From assembly GCF_027925445.1 (NCBI RefSeq), contig NZ_AP027149.1, positions 1,922,001-1,986,000 on the forward strand: a DNA stretch of 64,000 nucleotides, in the 5' to 3' direction. A model generated the notes under the pieces. The model was not told the DNA's origin. It worked only from the letters and a program-made list of their open reading frames with translations, and searched no databases. Shown one piece after another: positions 1 to 9,391 of this stretch (position 1 is the stretch's first letter; each line of letters opens with the position of its first letter). This DNA comes from Methylocystis bryophila (GTDB lineage: Bacteria; Pseudomonadota; Alphaproteobacteria; Rhizobiales; Beijerinckiaceae). A program made the position numbers and the translations under genes.

Positions 1-1478
1 CGAGCCTGGGAGCCGTGTGGGCGTCGTGCTCTCCCGATTTTGGCGTTGCTGGCGTTCTCGATCGCTTCGGCCAAATCGGACCCAAGGCCCTCATCGCCTG
101 CGACGGCTATTTCTACAAGGGACAAGCTTGCGATCGGCTGGAGCAGGCGCGCGAGATCGCCGCCGGATTGTCAGCTTTGCGGGCGGTGCTCGTGGCGCCT
201 TACATTCACGACGCGCCGTCGCTCAAGGGCTTCGCCATGGCAGAGCTTTGGCCCGACGTCCTCGCCAAGCATGATGGCGCTCCGCTTGACTTCGCGCTAC
301 TGCCCTTCGACCATCCCCTTTACGTCGTGTTCTCTTCCGGCACGACGGGCTCGCCCAAATGCATCGTTCATGGCGCGGGCGGATGCCTCCTGCAACACAT
401 GAAGGAGCATCAACTTCATTGCGACGTGCGCCCCGGCGATCGCGTGTTCTTCGCGACGACGACCGGGTGGATGATGTGGAACTGGCTCGTCTCGGCGCTC
501 GCCAGTCGCGCGACAATCTTGCTTTACGACGGCTTTCCCATGGATCGTAACGGCGCGGCGCTCTTCGATCTTGCGGAACGGGAACATGCGACGCTTTTTG
601 GTGTCTCGGCCGGCTTCTTGCGTGCGGCGCAGAAGCTTGGGGTCGCGCCCGCAAGAACGCATGACCTTGCCTCGATGCGCCTCCTTGCCTCGACGGGCTC
701 GCCGCTCTCGCCGGAAGGTTTCGACTACGTCTACCGGGACGTGGCGCCGAACGCGCAGCTTGCGTCGATGAGCGGCGGAACCGACATCCTCTCCTGCTTC
801 GTCCTTGGCAATTCCTGGCGTCCCGTCATCCGAGGCGAGATACAGGGCGCAGGTCTGGGCATGGCCGTTGAAGTTTGGAACGACGATGGCGCCCGAATCG
901 TCGGCGCCGAAGGCGAGCTCGTCTGCACGCAGCCCTTCCCTTCGATGCCGATCGAGTTCTGGAACGATCCCGGAGGAGAAAAGTACAAAAGCGCCTACTT
1001 CTCCGACTTCGCGAATATTTGGCGCCATGGCGACTTTGCGACCGAGACCCCGTCGGGCGGCTTCATCATTCACGGGCGCTCCGACGCCACGCTCAATCCG
1101 CAAGGCGTGCGCATCGGCACTGCGGAAATCTACCGCATCGTCGAGGCCTTTATGCAGGTGGAGGAGTGTCTGGCTGTGTGCCAGGACGCCAGCGACGGCC
1201 AACGCATTCTGCTCTTCGTCAAGCTTCGCGCCGGCGAGCGGATGAGCTCCGAATTGAGCGCCGGAATCAAGCACAGGCTTAGGGAAGAAGCGTCGCCCCG
1301 GCATGTGCCCGCGGCGATTATCGAGGCTCCCGAGCTTCCTCATACGCGCTCGGGCAAGCTTGTCGAGCTCGCGGTGCGCGATGTCGTGCATGGACGTCCC
1401 GTCAAGAATCGCGAGGCGCTCGCCAATCCGGAGTCGCTGGACTTCTTTGCGCAGACGCCTCGGTTGGCGCCTCCTTGA
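1..1478 (+). CDS. aacS: Acetoacetyl-CoA synthetase, 5'-truncated by window edge
   Basis: Activates acetoacetate to acetoacetyl-CoA with ATP. The frame is open from base 3, so the true start lies upstream; about 490 residues are visible of a family that is usually about 650. Visible motifs are the AMP-binding P-loop SSGTTGSPK, followed by the GWMMWNW segment typical of acetoacetyl-CoA synthetases, the adenylate motif HGRSDATLNPQGVRIG, and a C-terminal SGKLVELAV carrying the catalytic lysine. It sits directly upstream of the leucine catabolic genes. HMG-CoA lyase in that pathway releases acetoacetate, which this enzyme would recycle. Family assignment is firm; the operon role is inferred from position. 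Confidence 0.93.
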   Translation, partial: SLGAVWASCSPDFGVAGVLDRFGQIGPKALIACDGYFYKGQACDRLEQAREIAAGLSALRAVLVAPYIHDAPSLKGFAMAELWPDVLAKHDGAPLDFALLPFDHPLYVVFSSGTTGSPKCIVHGAGGCLLQHMKEHQLHCDVRPGDRVFFATTTGWMMWNWLVSALASRATILLYDGFPMDRNGAALFDLAEREHATLFGVSAGFLRAAQKLGVAPARTHDLASMRLLASTGSPLSPEGFDYVYRDVAPNAQLASMSGGTDILSCFVLGNSWRPVIRGEIQGAGLGMAVEVWNDDGARIVGAEGELVCTQPFPSMPIEFWNDPGGEKYKSAYFSDFANIWRHGDFATETPSGGFIIHGRSDATLNPQGVRIGTAEIYRIVEAFMQVEECLAVCQDASDGQRILLFVKLRAGERMSSELSAGIKHRLREEASPRHVPAAIIEAPELPHTRSGKLVELAVRDVVHGRPVKNREALANPESLDFFAQTPRLAPP

Positions 1479-1538
1479 AACGCTTACGGCTGGGCGAAAT
1501 ATACCGGCCAGGTCACGCGAGCCGCACAGGGTGCGTTG

Positions 1539-2708
1539 ATGCGTCAGTTGCTTCCGGAGATGGACTTCGGACTGGGCGACGAGGGAGAGACGCTTCGTCG
1601 CAGCGTCGCCGAATTTGCGTCGCGCGAGATCGCGCCGCGCGCCGCGCGCATCGACGCGGACAACTCATTCCCCTCGGATCTTTGGCGCAAGATGGGGAGT
1701 ATGGGTCTTCTCGGCGTCTCGGTCCCGGAGGAATATGGCGGCGTCGCGCTGGGATATCTCGCCCATGTGGTGGCGATGGAGGAGGTCAGCCGCGCCTCTG
1801 CCTCCGTCGGTCTCTCCTATGGCGCGCATTCCAATCTCTGCGTCAATCAAATTCAACGCAATGGCGGGCGGGCGCAAAAGCTGCGCTATTTGCCGAAGCT
1901 GATTTCGGGAGAGCATGTCGGCGCGCTGGCCATGTCGGAGCCCGCGGCTGGCTCGGATGTCGTGAACATGCGGATGCGCGCGGAGCGGCGCGGCGATCGC
2001 TATGTGCTCAATGGCGATAAAATGTGGGTGACTAACGGTCCCGACGCCGACATCGTGATCGTTTACGCTAAGACTTCCCCCAACGCCGGCGCGCATGGGA
2101 TCACGGCCTTTATCGTCGAGGGCGGCTTCAAGGGGCTGCGGCGCATGCCGAAGCTGGACAAGCTCGGCATGCGCGGCTCCAACACTTGCCAGCTATTCTT
2201 CGAGGACTGCGAGGTCCCCGTCGATAACATCCTGGGCGAGCCGGATTGCGGGATCAACGTGCTGATGAGCGGGCTCGATTACGAGCGCGTCATTCTGGCC
2301 GGCGGCCCGATCGGCATCATGCGCGCCTGTCTGGACGTCGTCCTACCCTATATGCACGATCGCAAGCAATTCGGTCGCTCCATTGGCGAATTCGAAATCA
2401 TGCAGGGCAAGCTTGCCGACATGTACACCGCTTTGAGCGCAACTCGCGCTTACGTCTATGCGGTGGCGAGGGCCTGCGATGCCGGTTGCGTCTCGCGAAA
2501 GGACGCCGCCGGCGCCATTCTCTTCGCCGCCGAACGCGCGACGCAAATGGCGCTGCAGGCGATCCAATGTCTGGGCGGCAATGGCTATATGAACGATTAT
2601 CCGACGGGACGTCTGCTGCGCGACGCCAAGCTCTATGAAATCGGCGCGGGCACCAGCGAGATTCGTCGCATGCTGATCGGACGCGAGCTCTTCGAGGAAA
2701 GCGCCTGA
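1539..2708 (+). CDS. liuA: Isovaleryl-CoA dehydrogenase
   Basis: FAD flavoprotein that oxidises isovaleryl-CoA to 3-methylcrotonyl-CoA in leucine breakdown and passes electrons to ETF. It is 389 aa, the usual acyl-CoA dehydrogenase length. The FAD-binding signature AMSEPAAGSDV is present. The catalytic glutamate appears to be in the YERVILAGGP helix, the position characteristic of isovaleryl-CoA dehydrogenase, and the C-terminal GTSEIRRMLIGREL motif is intact. ATG at 1539 is chosen; a TTG directly before it (1536) is possible. The neighbouring carboxylase and hydratase genes support the substrate assignment. Confidence 0.93.
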   Translation: MRQLLPEMDFGLGDEGETLRRSVAEFASREIAPRAARIDADNSFPSDLWRKMGSMGLLGVSVPEEYGGVALGYLAHVVAMEEVSRASASVGLSYGAHSNLCVNQIQRNGGRAQKLRYLPKLISGEHVGALAMSEPAAGSDVVNMRMRAERRGDRYVLNGDKMWVTNGPDADIVIVYAKTSPNAGAHGITAFIVEGGFKGLRRMPKLDKLGMRGSNTCQLFFEDCEVPVDNILGEPDCGINVLMSGLDYERVILAGGPIGIMRACLDVVLPYMHDRKQFGRSIGEFEIMQGKLADMYTALSATRAYVYAVARACDAGCVSRKDAAGAILFAAERATQMALQAIQCLGGNGYMNDYPTGRLLRDAKLYEIGAGTSEIRRMLIGRELFEESA

Positions 2709-2741
2709 CCCCTCGCTGTCGCGGATTGCGAAAGAGACAAA

Positions 2742-4349
2742 ATGCGCGCGCTCTCATCCTCCGTCGATGTCGCATCTCCAGATTACGAGCGGAATCTCGG
2801 CGCGATGAGCCTGCGCCTCGCCGAGCTCCGCCAAGCCTTCGAACGCATTCAGCTCGGCGGAGGAGAGGGCGCGCGATCGCGCCATGTCGCCCGTGGCAAA
2901 ATGCTGGCGCGCGATCGGATCGAGGCGTTGATCGATCCGCTCTCGCCGTTTCTCGAAGTCGGGCGCTTCGCGGCGCAAGGACTTTACGACGACGCGGTCG
3001 CCTGTGGCGGCGTCGTCGCTGGCGTCGGTCGAGTCTGCGGTCGGCTCTGCATTATCGTCGCGAACGACGCAACGGTGAAAGGCGGGGTCTATTTTCCGAT
3101 CACGGTGAAAAAGCATCTGCGCGCGCAGGAGATCGCCAGTGAGAACCGCTTGCCTTGCATTTATCTCGTCGATTCCGGCGGCGCCAATCTGCCGAGCCAG
3201 GACGAGGTCTTTCCCGATCGCGATCACTTCGGCCGCATCTTCTATAATCAAGCGCAGATGTCGGCCGAAGGGATTGCGCAAGTCGCCGTCGTGATGGGTC
3301 TGTGCACGGCCGGCGGCGCCTATGTTCCGGCCATGTGCGACGAGGCGATCATCGTGCGCGGGGAGGGCGCGATCTTTCTCGCGGGCCCGCCGCTCGTGGC
3401 CGCTGCGACGGGCGAGGTCGTGAGCGCCGAAGACCTCGGCGGCGCCGACGTGCATTGTCGTCGCTCCGGCGTCGTCGACCACTATGCCGAGGACGACCGG
3501 CACGCGCTGGAGCTAGCGCGCCGGGCCATCGCTAATCTGGGCGAAGCCGAAATCCACATGCGCGTCGCGCAGCCGCCTCTGCCGCCGCGCTACCTCGCGG
3601 AGGAGCTGCGCGGATTGGCGCCGGTCGACGCGCGCCAGGCCTATGACGCCCGCGCGGTGATTGCGCGCATCGTCGACGACAGCGCCTTCGACGAATTCAA
3701 GCCGCTTTACGGGACGACGCTCGTCACGGGGTTTGCTCATATCTGCGGCTATCGCGTCGCCATCCTCGCCAATGACGGGATCCTCTTCTCCGAGAGCGCC
3801 CTGAAGGGCGCGCATTTCATCGAGCTCGCCGCGAAGCGCCGGACGCCCCTGATCTTTCTCCAAAACACGACCGGCTTCATGGTCGGAGCGAAATACGAGG
3901 CTGGCGGGATCGCCAAGGACGGCGCTAAGCTCGTGACGGCCGTCGCGACCGCCGCCGTGCCGAAATTCACGGTCATTGTCGGCGGCAGCTTCGGCGCCGG
4001 CAATTACGCCATGTGCGGACGCGCCTATTCCCCGCGCTTCTTGTGGATGTGGCCCAATGCGCGAATCAGCGTGATGGGCGGCGAGCAGGCCGCTCGGGTT
4101 CTCTCGCGTGTCCGACGCGACGCGCTGGAAGCCCGCGGCGGACGCTTGAGCGACGAGGAAGAGGTCGCGCTCCAAGCGCCGATACGCGAGCAATATGAGC
4201 GGCAGGGCCAGCCTCTCTATTCGAGCGCCAGGCTTTGGGACGATGGCGTCATAGATCCCGCCGATACGCGGCGTGTGCTCGGGCTTTGCCTTAGCGTGAG
4301 CGCGCGCGCTCCGATCGAGGAGACGCGCTTCGGCTTGTTTCGTATGTGA
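2742..4349 (+). CDS. liuB: Methylcrotonyl-CoA carboxylase, carboxyltransferase (beta) subunit
   Basis: Transfers CO2 from biotin on the alpha subunit to 3-methylcrotonyl-CoA. It is 535 aa, the normal length of this subunit. Both crotonase-fold halves can be followed: an N-terminal half with YLVDSGGANLP and GGAYVPAMCDE, and a C-terminal half with FLQNTTGFMVG and GGSFGAGNYAMCGRAYSPRF, a stretch diagnostic for the MCC/geranyl-CoA carboxylase branch. The matching biotin subunit is two genes downstream. Geranyl-CoA carboxylase is the main alternative, but the liu context argues for MCC. Confidence 0.93.
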   Translation: MRALSSSVDVASPDYERNLGAMSLRLAELRQAFERIQLGGGEGARSRHVARGKMLARDRIEALIDPLSPFLEVGRFAAQGLYDDAVACGGVVAGVGRVCGRLCIIVANDATVKGGVYFPITVKKHLRAQEIASENRLPCIYLVDSGGANLPSQDEVFPDRDHFGRIFYNQAQMSAEGIAQVAVVMGLCTAGGAYVPAMCDEAIIVRGEGAIFLAGPPLVAAATGEVVSAEDLGGADVHCRRSGVVDHYAEDDRHALELARRAIANLGEAEIHMRVAQPPLPPRYLAEELRGLAPVDARQAYDARAVIARIVDDSAFDEFKPLYGTTLVTGFAHICGYRVAILANDGILFSESALKGAHFIELAAKRRTPLIFLQNTTGFMVGAKYEAGGIAKDGAKLVTAVATAAVPKFTVIVGGSFGAGNYAMCGRAYSPRFLWMWPNARISVMGGEQAARVLSRVRRDALEARGGRLSDEEEVALQAPIREQYERQGQPLYSSARLWDDGVIDPADTRRVLGLCLSVSARAPIEETRFGLFRM

Positions 4350-4362
4350 GTGTGAGAGCGCA

Positions 4363-5184
4363 ATGTCTGACTTGCTTCTTTCCTCTGATCTGCGCGGCGT
4401 CGCGACGCTGACGCTCGACCGTCCGGAGCGCCACAACGCCTTCGATGACGCCCTTGTGGCGTCTCTGACCGCAGCGCTTCGGCAATTGGCGGAGAACGAG
4501 GGTGTGCGTCTCCTGGTGGTGCGGGGCGCCGGGCGAAGCTTCTCGGCGGGAGGCGACATCGAGTGGCTACGCCGCATGGGCGGCGCCTCCTTCGAGGAGA
4601 ATGTCGGCGACGCCCAAGCCTTGGGGAGAATGATGCGCCTGCTCGACAGCTTCCCGAAGCCGACGATCGCCTTCGTTCATGGCGCGGCCTATGGCGGCGG
4701 CGTCGGTCTCGTGGCCTGCTGCGACATCGCCATCGCGACGGAGCGCGCCAGCTTTTGCCTGAGCGAGGCGAGATTGGGCATCATCCCGGCGGCGGTTGGA
4801 CCCTTCGTCATTCGCGCGATCGGCGCGCGCCAAGCGCGGCGCCTGATGATGACCGCGGAGGTGTTTTCAGCGGCGGCGGCCCGCGAGATCGGGCTCGTGC
4901 ATGAGGCGCCGCCCGAGCACGCGGCGGAGGAAGCGCTGTCGCGGATCGTCGAAGCTCTACTGCGCTGCGCCCCTGGCGCGCAGAAGCACGCCAAGGCATT
5001 TATTTCGCATTGCGCCAGCCGAGCCATAGACGACGAGCTGATGCAGGAAGCGGCTCGGATTCTGGCGACGCTGCGCTGTTCCGCCGAGGGGCGAGAAGGA
5101 TTGAGCGCTTTCCTCGAGAAGCGCGCCCCGAGATGGATTGGCGGCGGGAGCGATGCCGATGTTTCGCAAGCTGCTGATCGCTAA
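4363..5184 (+). CDS. liuC: Enoyl-CoA hydratase, probable methylglutaconyl-CoA hydratase
   Basis: Crotonase-fold enzyme of 273 aa, expected to hydrate 3-methylglutaconyl-CoA to HMG-CoA. The oxyanion-hole segments GAGRSFSAGGDIEWL and HGAAYGGGVGLVACCDIAIA are present, followed by SEARLGIIPAAVGPFV with the glutamate expected in hydratases. It lies between the two MCC subunit genes, the usual liu order, and its 3' end overlaps the next gene by 32 bases. The substrate is inferred from context; the fold alone does not fix it. Confidence 0.87.
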   Translation: MSDLLLSSDLRGVATLTLDRPERHNAFDDALVASLTAALRQLAENEGVRLLVVRGAGRSFSAGGDIEWLRRMGGASFEENVGDAQALGRMMRLLDSFPKPTIAFVHGAAYGGGVGLVACCDIAIATERASFCLSEARLGIIPAAVGPFVIRAIGARQARRLMMTAEVFSAAAAREIGLVHEAPPEHAAEEALSRIVEALLRCAPGAQKHAKAFISHCASRAIDDELMQEAARILATLRCSAEGREGLSAFLEKRAPRWIGGGSDADVSQAADR

Positions 5185-7198
5185 TCGCGGCGAGATCGCC
5201 TGCCGGATCATGCGCACCGCGCGCCGGCTCGGAATAGATACGGTCGCGGTCTATTCAGAAGCCGACGCCACATCGATGCACGTGGAGCAGGCCGATGAAG
5301 CCTGGTCGATCGGCGCGGCGCCCGCACGCGAGAGCTATCTATCCATCGACAAGATCATCGACGTGGCGAGGAGGACCGGCGCGGAGGCTATTCACCCGGG
5401 CTATGGCTTTCTCTCCGAGAACCCAGCCTTTGCCGAGGCCTGTGCGGCGGCGGGCGTTGTCTTCGTCGGGCCGTCGGCGTCGGCCATGCGATTGATGGGG
5501 TCGAAGGCGAGCGCGAAATCTCTGATGGAGCGCGCCGGCGTCTCCATTATTCCCGGCTATCACGGGGATGCGACAGACCTCGCGAGCTTGGAAAGAGAAG
5601 CGCGACGATTGGGATTTCCGCTACTCGTGAAAGCCTCGAGCGGCGGCGGCGGTCGCGGCATGCGTCTCATCGAAAGCTTGGATCAGCTGCGGGACGCCGT
5701 CGCAGCCGCGTCGCGCGAGGCGCTGTCGGCTTTTGGCGAAGGACGGGTGTTGCTCGAACGTCGCCTCCTACGCGCGCGTCACGTGGAGGTGCAGATTTTT
5801 GCCGACGCCGAGGGCGGCTGTCTGGCCTTTCAGGAGCGAGACTGCTCCTTGCAGCGACGCCGCCAGAAGATTTTGGAGGAGACGCCGGCGCCCGGCCTGG
5901 CGCGAGAACTGCGCGAGGCCATGCAGCAGGCGGCGGTCACCGCGGCGAGGAGCGTCGGCTATGTCGGCGCCGGCACTGTCGAGTTTCTGTTGGAGGATGG
6001 TCGCTTCTATTTTCTGGAAATGAACACGCGTCTGCAGGTCGAGCACCCGATCACCGAGATGGTCGCGGGCCAGGATCTGGTCGAGTGGCAGTTGCGTGTG
6101 GCCGCGGGCGAGAGGCTGCCGATCGGGCAGGAGGCCCTTCATCTGAGAGGCTGCGCGATCGAGGCGCGAATCTGCGCGGAGGATCCCCAGCAGGACTTCT
6201 TGCCTTCCACGGGCTTGATCGAGCGATTGCGGCTGCCCGACCTCGGGGAGCATATCCGCGTGGACGCCGGCGTGCGCGGCGGCGACCGCATCACGCCCTA
6301 TTACGACCCGCTGCTCGCCAAGCTGATCGTGTGGGGCGAGCATCGGGCCGCCGCATTGCAAAGACTGCAACGCGCGCTCGACCAATTCGAGATTGTCGGA
6401 CCTGCGACCAACCTCGATTTTCTGCGCGCGCTCAGCCGTGAGACTTGGTTGGAGAGCGGCGCCTATGACACGACCTCGGTCGAAGCGAATGCGGCGGAGC
6501 TGCGGCGAACGACGCCGCTTGCGCCGGAAGACGAAAGAGTCATTCTCGCCGCGGGCGCGGCGGTCTGGCTCTCGGACCTTTGCCTAGAAGCGCGCGCAAC
6601 TGCGGCAGGGCGCGACGGAGCCTGCGCGCCTTGGGACGCGACGGACGGCTGGAGATTGGATGGTCGACAGGGCGCCGATGTCGAATTTCTGATGAACGAC
6701 CAGAGGATCAAGCTTCGGCTGCACCCAGAAGGCGAGGGCGCCTTTCGACTCGAGTCGAATGGTCACGCAGCTCGGGTCGAGTTCGCCCCGTCCGGTGCAG
6801 AACTTCGACTCTGCGTGGATGGGGTCTGGCGGGAGGTCGGCGTCGTGCGTCGTGCGGCCGCGCTGGTGATCGTCCTTCGCGGACGCAATCACGTGCTGGC
6901 GCCGCACGATCCTCTTCGATCCGCCTCTCGCCCGGGCGACAGCGATCGACGCTTGATTGCGCCCTTGCCCGCCCGAGTGACGCGCGTCCACGCCACCAAT
7001 GGTCAGGTCGTGAAAGCAGGAGCCAGCATTGTGACGCTGGAGGTGATGAAGACGGAGTTCGTGCTGCGGGCGCCGCGCGACGGGGCGATCGCCGGCCTTG
7101 CCTGCAAGGAGGGGGAATGGGTCCCCGAGGGCGCGACGCTCGCCTACATCTCTGACGACGCGGCGCCAGTTGTAGCCGCAACGAACGGCGAGGGCTGA
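5153..7198 (+). CDS. liuD: Methylcrotonyl-CoA carboxylase, biotin-containing (alpha) subunit
   Basis: ATP-dependent biotin carboxylase plus biotin carrier, 681 aa. Domains in order: biotin carboxylase N-domain (FRKLLIANRGEIACRI), ATP-grasp (KASSGGGGRGMR; EMNTRLQVEHPITEM), biotin carboxylase C-domain, a linker, and a C-terminal biotinyl domain. The attachment site reads EVMKTE instead of the common EAMKM; the biotinyl lysine is present. ATG 5153 is preferred over a TTG at 5138 because GGGAG lies about 4 bases before it; 5159 is also possible. The start overlaps the hydratase gene, suggesting translational coupling. Confidence 0.92.
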   Translation: MPMFRKLLIANRGEIACRIMRTARRLGIDTVAVYSEADATSMHVEQADEAWSIGAAPARESYLSIDKIIDVARRTGAEAIHPGYGFLSENPAFAEACAAAGVVFVGPSASAMRLMGSKASAKSLMERAGVSIIPGYHGDATDLASLEREARRLGFPLLVKASSGGGGRGMRLIESLDQLRDAVAAASREALSAFGEGRVLLERRLLRARHVEVQIFADAEGGCLAFQERDCSLQRRRQKILEETPAPGLARELREAMQQAAVTAARSVGYVGAGTVEFLLEDGRFYFLEMNTRLQVEHPITEMVAGQDLVEWQLRVAAGERLPIGQEALHLRGCAIEARICAEDPQQDFLPSTGLIERLRLPDLGEHIRVDAGVRGGDRITPYYDPLLAKLIVWGEHRAAALQRLQRALDQFEIVGPATNLDFLRALSRETWLESGAYDTTSVEANAAELRRTTPLAPEDERVILAAGAAVWLSDLCLEARATAAGRDGACAPWDATDGWRLDGRQGADVEFLMNDQRIKLRLHPEGEGAFRLESNGHAARVEFAPSGAELRLCVDGVWREVGVVRRAAALVIVLRGRNHVLAPHDPLRSASRPGDSDRRLIAPLPARVTRVHATNGQVVKAGASIVTLEVMKTEFVLRAPRDGAIAGLACKEGEWVPEGATLAYISDDAAPVVAATNGEG

Positions 7199-7210
7199 GG
7201 AAGGCGCGCG

Positions 7211-8146
7211 ATGAGCATTCCCAGGCGCGTTGAAATCGTCGAGGTCGGGCCGCGCGACGGCCTTCAGAACGAGGCCGGCATCTTGTCGGTCGACGTCAAG
7301 GCGGAGTTCATCGAGGTGCTGGCGCACTCGGGACTTACCCGCATCGAAGCGGGAAGCTTCGTATCCCCCGCGGCTGCGCCGCAGATGGCCACGACGCGAG
7401 AGCTGTTGCAACGGCTGGGACCGCGATCCGGACTGCGATTATCGGTCCTCGTTCCCAATCTACGCGGCCTTTCCGACGCGCTTGCAGCCGGCGCGACCGA
7501 AATCGCCGTCTTCGCGGCGTCCACCGAGAGCTTTTCCAAACATAACATCAACTGTTCCATCGCGGAGAGCCTGGAGCGCTTCTCTCAGGTTATCGCCGAG
7601 GCAAAGCGCCACGGCATAAGGGCGCGCGGCTATGTCTCCTGCGTGCTCGGCTGCCCCTATGAGGGACGCGTCGAGCCGCGCCAAGCGGCGGCGGTCGCGC
7701 GCGCGCTTCACGATATGGGCTGCGGCGAGATTTCTCTCGGCGATACGATCGGCGTCGGAACGCCTCTCGCCGCGCGCGCGCTGATCGAAACTGTCGCTGG
7801 GGACATCGGCCTGCAAAATCTCGCAGTCCACTTCCATGACACCTACGGCCAGGCGCTCGCCAACATCTTCGCTTGCCTCGAAGCGGGCGTCAGCGTGATC
7901 GACTCTTCCGTGGGCGGGCTCGGCGGATGCCCTTACGCGCCCGGAGCATCGGGGAACGTCGCGACGGAGAACGTCATCTATATGCTGAACGGGATGGGCG
8001 TGGAGACTGGCGTCGATCTCGGCTTGCTGCTCGAGGCCGGAGACTTGGTAGCGCGCCGGCTCGGCCGCGCGCCCAGCAGCGCCGTGGCGCGCGCCTTCGC
8101 GTCGAGCGAGGCTAACTGGCGGACGGCGTCCAAAACGCAGGCGTAG
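7211..8146 (+). CDS. liuE: Hydroxymethylglutaryl-CoA lyase
   Basis: Splits HMG-CoA to acetyl-CoA and acetoacetate, the last leucine-specific step. It is 311 aa, a TIM barrel of the HMGL-like family. VGPRDGLQNE at the N-terminus carries the catalytic arginine-aspartate pair, AVHFHDTYGQALAN holds the metal-binding histidines, and SSVGGLGGCPYAPGASGN holds the conserved loop cysteine. It follows the MCC alpha gene by 12 bases. Its product acetoacetate is the substrate of the first gene in the window. Confidence 0.94.
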   Translation: MSIPRRVEIVEVGPRDGLQNEAGILSVDVKAEFIEVLAHSGLTRIEAGSFVSPAAAPQMATTRELLQRLGPRSGLRLSVLVPNLRGLSDALAAGATEIAVFAASTESFSKHNINCSIAESLERFSQVIAEAKRHGIRARGYVSCVLGCPYEGRVEPRQAAAVARALHDMGCGEISLGDTIGVGTPLAARALIETVAGDIGLQNLAVHFHDTYGQALANIFACLEAGVSVIDSSVGGLGGCPYAPGASGNVATENVIYMLNGMGVETGVDLGLLLEAGDLVARRLGRAPSSAVARAFASSEANWRTASKTQA

Positions 8147-8203
8147 CTTCCCGCACTTGTCCAGCACTCGTTGCGCGATACATGCGTTTCGAGAAGGTGA
8201 GTG

Positions 8204-9391
8204 ATGTCGTCGCTTTTCGGATTGTCCGCCGATCAAATGGCGATGCGGGAGAGCGCGATGGGCTTCGCTCGCGGAAAGCTTGCCCCGAACGCGCTGCGCT
8301 GGGACAAGGAGAAGCACTTCCCGCTTGACGTGCTGCGCGAGGCCGCCGCGCTCGGCTTCGCTGCGATCACCGCTTCCGAGGAGCACGGCGGCGTGGGGCT
8401 CGGCCGCCTCGACTCCGTGGTGATTTTCGAAGCTTTGGCGATGGGCTGCCCGACGATCGCGGCCTATCTCTCCGTGCACAATATGTGCGTTTGGATGGTC
8501 GATCGCTTCGGCTCGGAAGCGCAGCGCCGCGAGTGGACGCCGCGCTTGGCCACCATGCAGGTTTTGTCGAGCTATTGCCTCACCGAGCCGGGCTCGGGAT
8601 CTGACGCCGCCGCGCTTCGGACGCGCGCTGAGCGCCGCGGCGGCGATTATATTTTACAGGGCGAGAAGCAGTTTATCTCCGGCGCCGGCGCCGGCGGGCG
8701 CGATCACCTTTACATTGTCATGGCGCGCACGGGCGGAGAGGGGCCGCGCGGCGTCTCGGCCTTTTTGGTCGAGGGCGAGAGCCCCGGCCTCACACTCGGC
8801 GTAGCCGAGCGCAAGATGGGCTGGAACGCCCAGCCGACGCACGCCTTGAGTTTCTCGGCTTGTCGCGTGCCAGCCGCAAATCTCCTTGGACACGAGGGAG
8901 AAGGGTTCAAGATCGCCATGGCCGGCCTGGATGGCGGGCGATTGAACATTGGCGCCTGCTCGCTTGGCGGCGGGCAAGCGGCTCTCGAGAAGGCCCTCGC
9001 CTACATGGCGGAAAGGATGGCCTTCGGCCGCCGTCTTGACCAATTCCAGGCCTTGCAATTCCGCCTCGCCGATATGGCGACCAAGTTGGAGGCGTCGCGC
9101 GCGCTCCTCTGGCGCGCCGCGGCGGCGCTCGACGCGTCAGCGAGCGAAGCTACGACGCTTTGCGCAATGGCGAAGCGCGTCGCCACCGACGCCGGTTTCG
9201 AGGTCGCCAATGACGCGCTCCAGCTTCACGGCGGTTACGGCTATCTGTGCGACTACGGAGTCGAGAAGATCGTGCGCGACTTGCGGGTCCACCAAATTCT
9301 CGAAGGCGCAAATGAGATCATGCGAATGATCATCGCGCGCTCACTCCTGGACGGCCAAGCGGCTCGTCCTCGCAACGGAGAGAGCCCATGA
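8204..9391 (+). CDS. Acyl-CoA dehydrogenase, probable isobutyryl-CoA dehydrogenase
   Basis: FAD acyl-CoA dehydrogenase of 395 aa. The FAD/substrate signature CLTEPGSGSDA and the C-terminal LEGANEIMR, with the catalytic glutamate in the position used by most acyl-CoA dehydrogenases (unlike the isovaleryl enzyme upstream), are visible. DGGRLNIGACSLGGGQAAL resembles the isobutyryl-CoA dehydrogenase (ACAD8) branch. ATG 8204 follows a GAAGGTGA ribosome site. Its stop overlaps the start of the 3-hydroxyisobutyryl-CoA hydrolase gene (ATGA), which supports a valine-pathway role; a short-branched-chain enzyme for isoleucine is the alternative. Confidence 0.85.
   Translation: MSSLFGLSADQMAMRESAMGFARGKLAPNALRWDKEKHFPLDVLREAAALGFAAITASEEHGGVGLGRLDSVVIFEALAMGCPTIAAYLSVHNMCVWMVDRFGSEAQRREWTPRLATMQVLSSYCLTEPGSGSDAAALRTRAERRGGDYILQGEKQFISGAGAGGRDHLYIVMARTGGEGPRGVSAFLVEGESPGLTLGVAERKMGWNAQPTHALSFSACRVPAANLLGHEGEGFKIAMAGLDGGRLNIGACSLGGGQAALEKALAYMAERMAFGRRLDQFQALQFRLADMATKLEASRALLWRAAAALDASASEATTLCAMAKRVATDAGFEVANDALQLHGGYGYLCDYGVEKIVRDLRVHQILEGANEIMRMIIARSLLDGQAARPRNGESP

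Noticed and set aside
297..1391. Long open frame on the minus strand inside the acetoacetyl-CoA synthetase gene
   Set aside because: High-GC shadow of the sense gene: its residues are arginine/alanine/histidine rich, it has no family likeness and no ribosome site.
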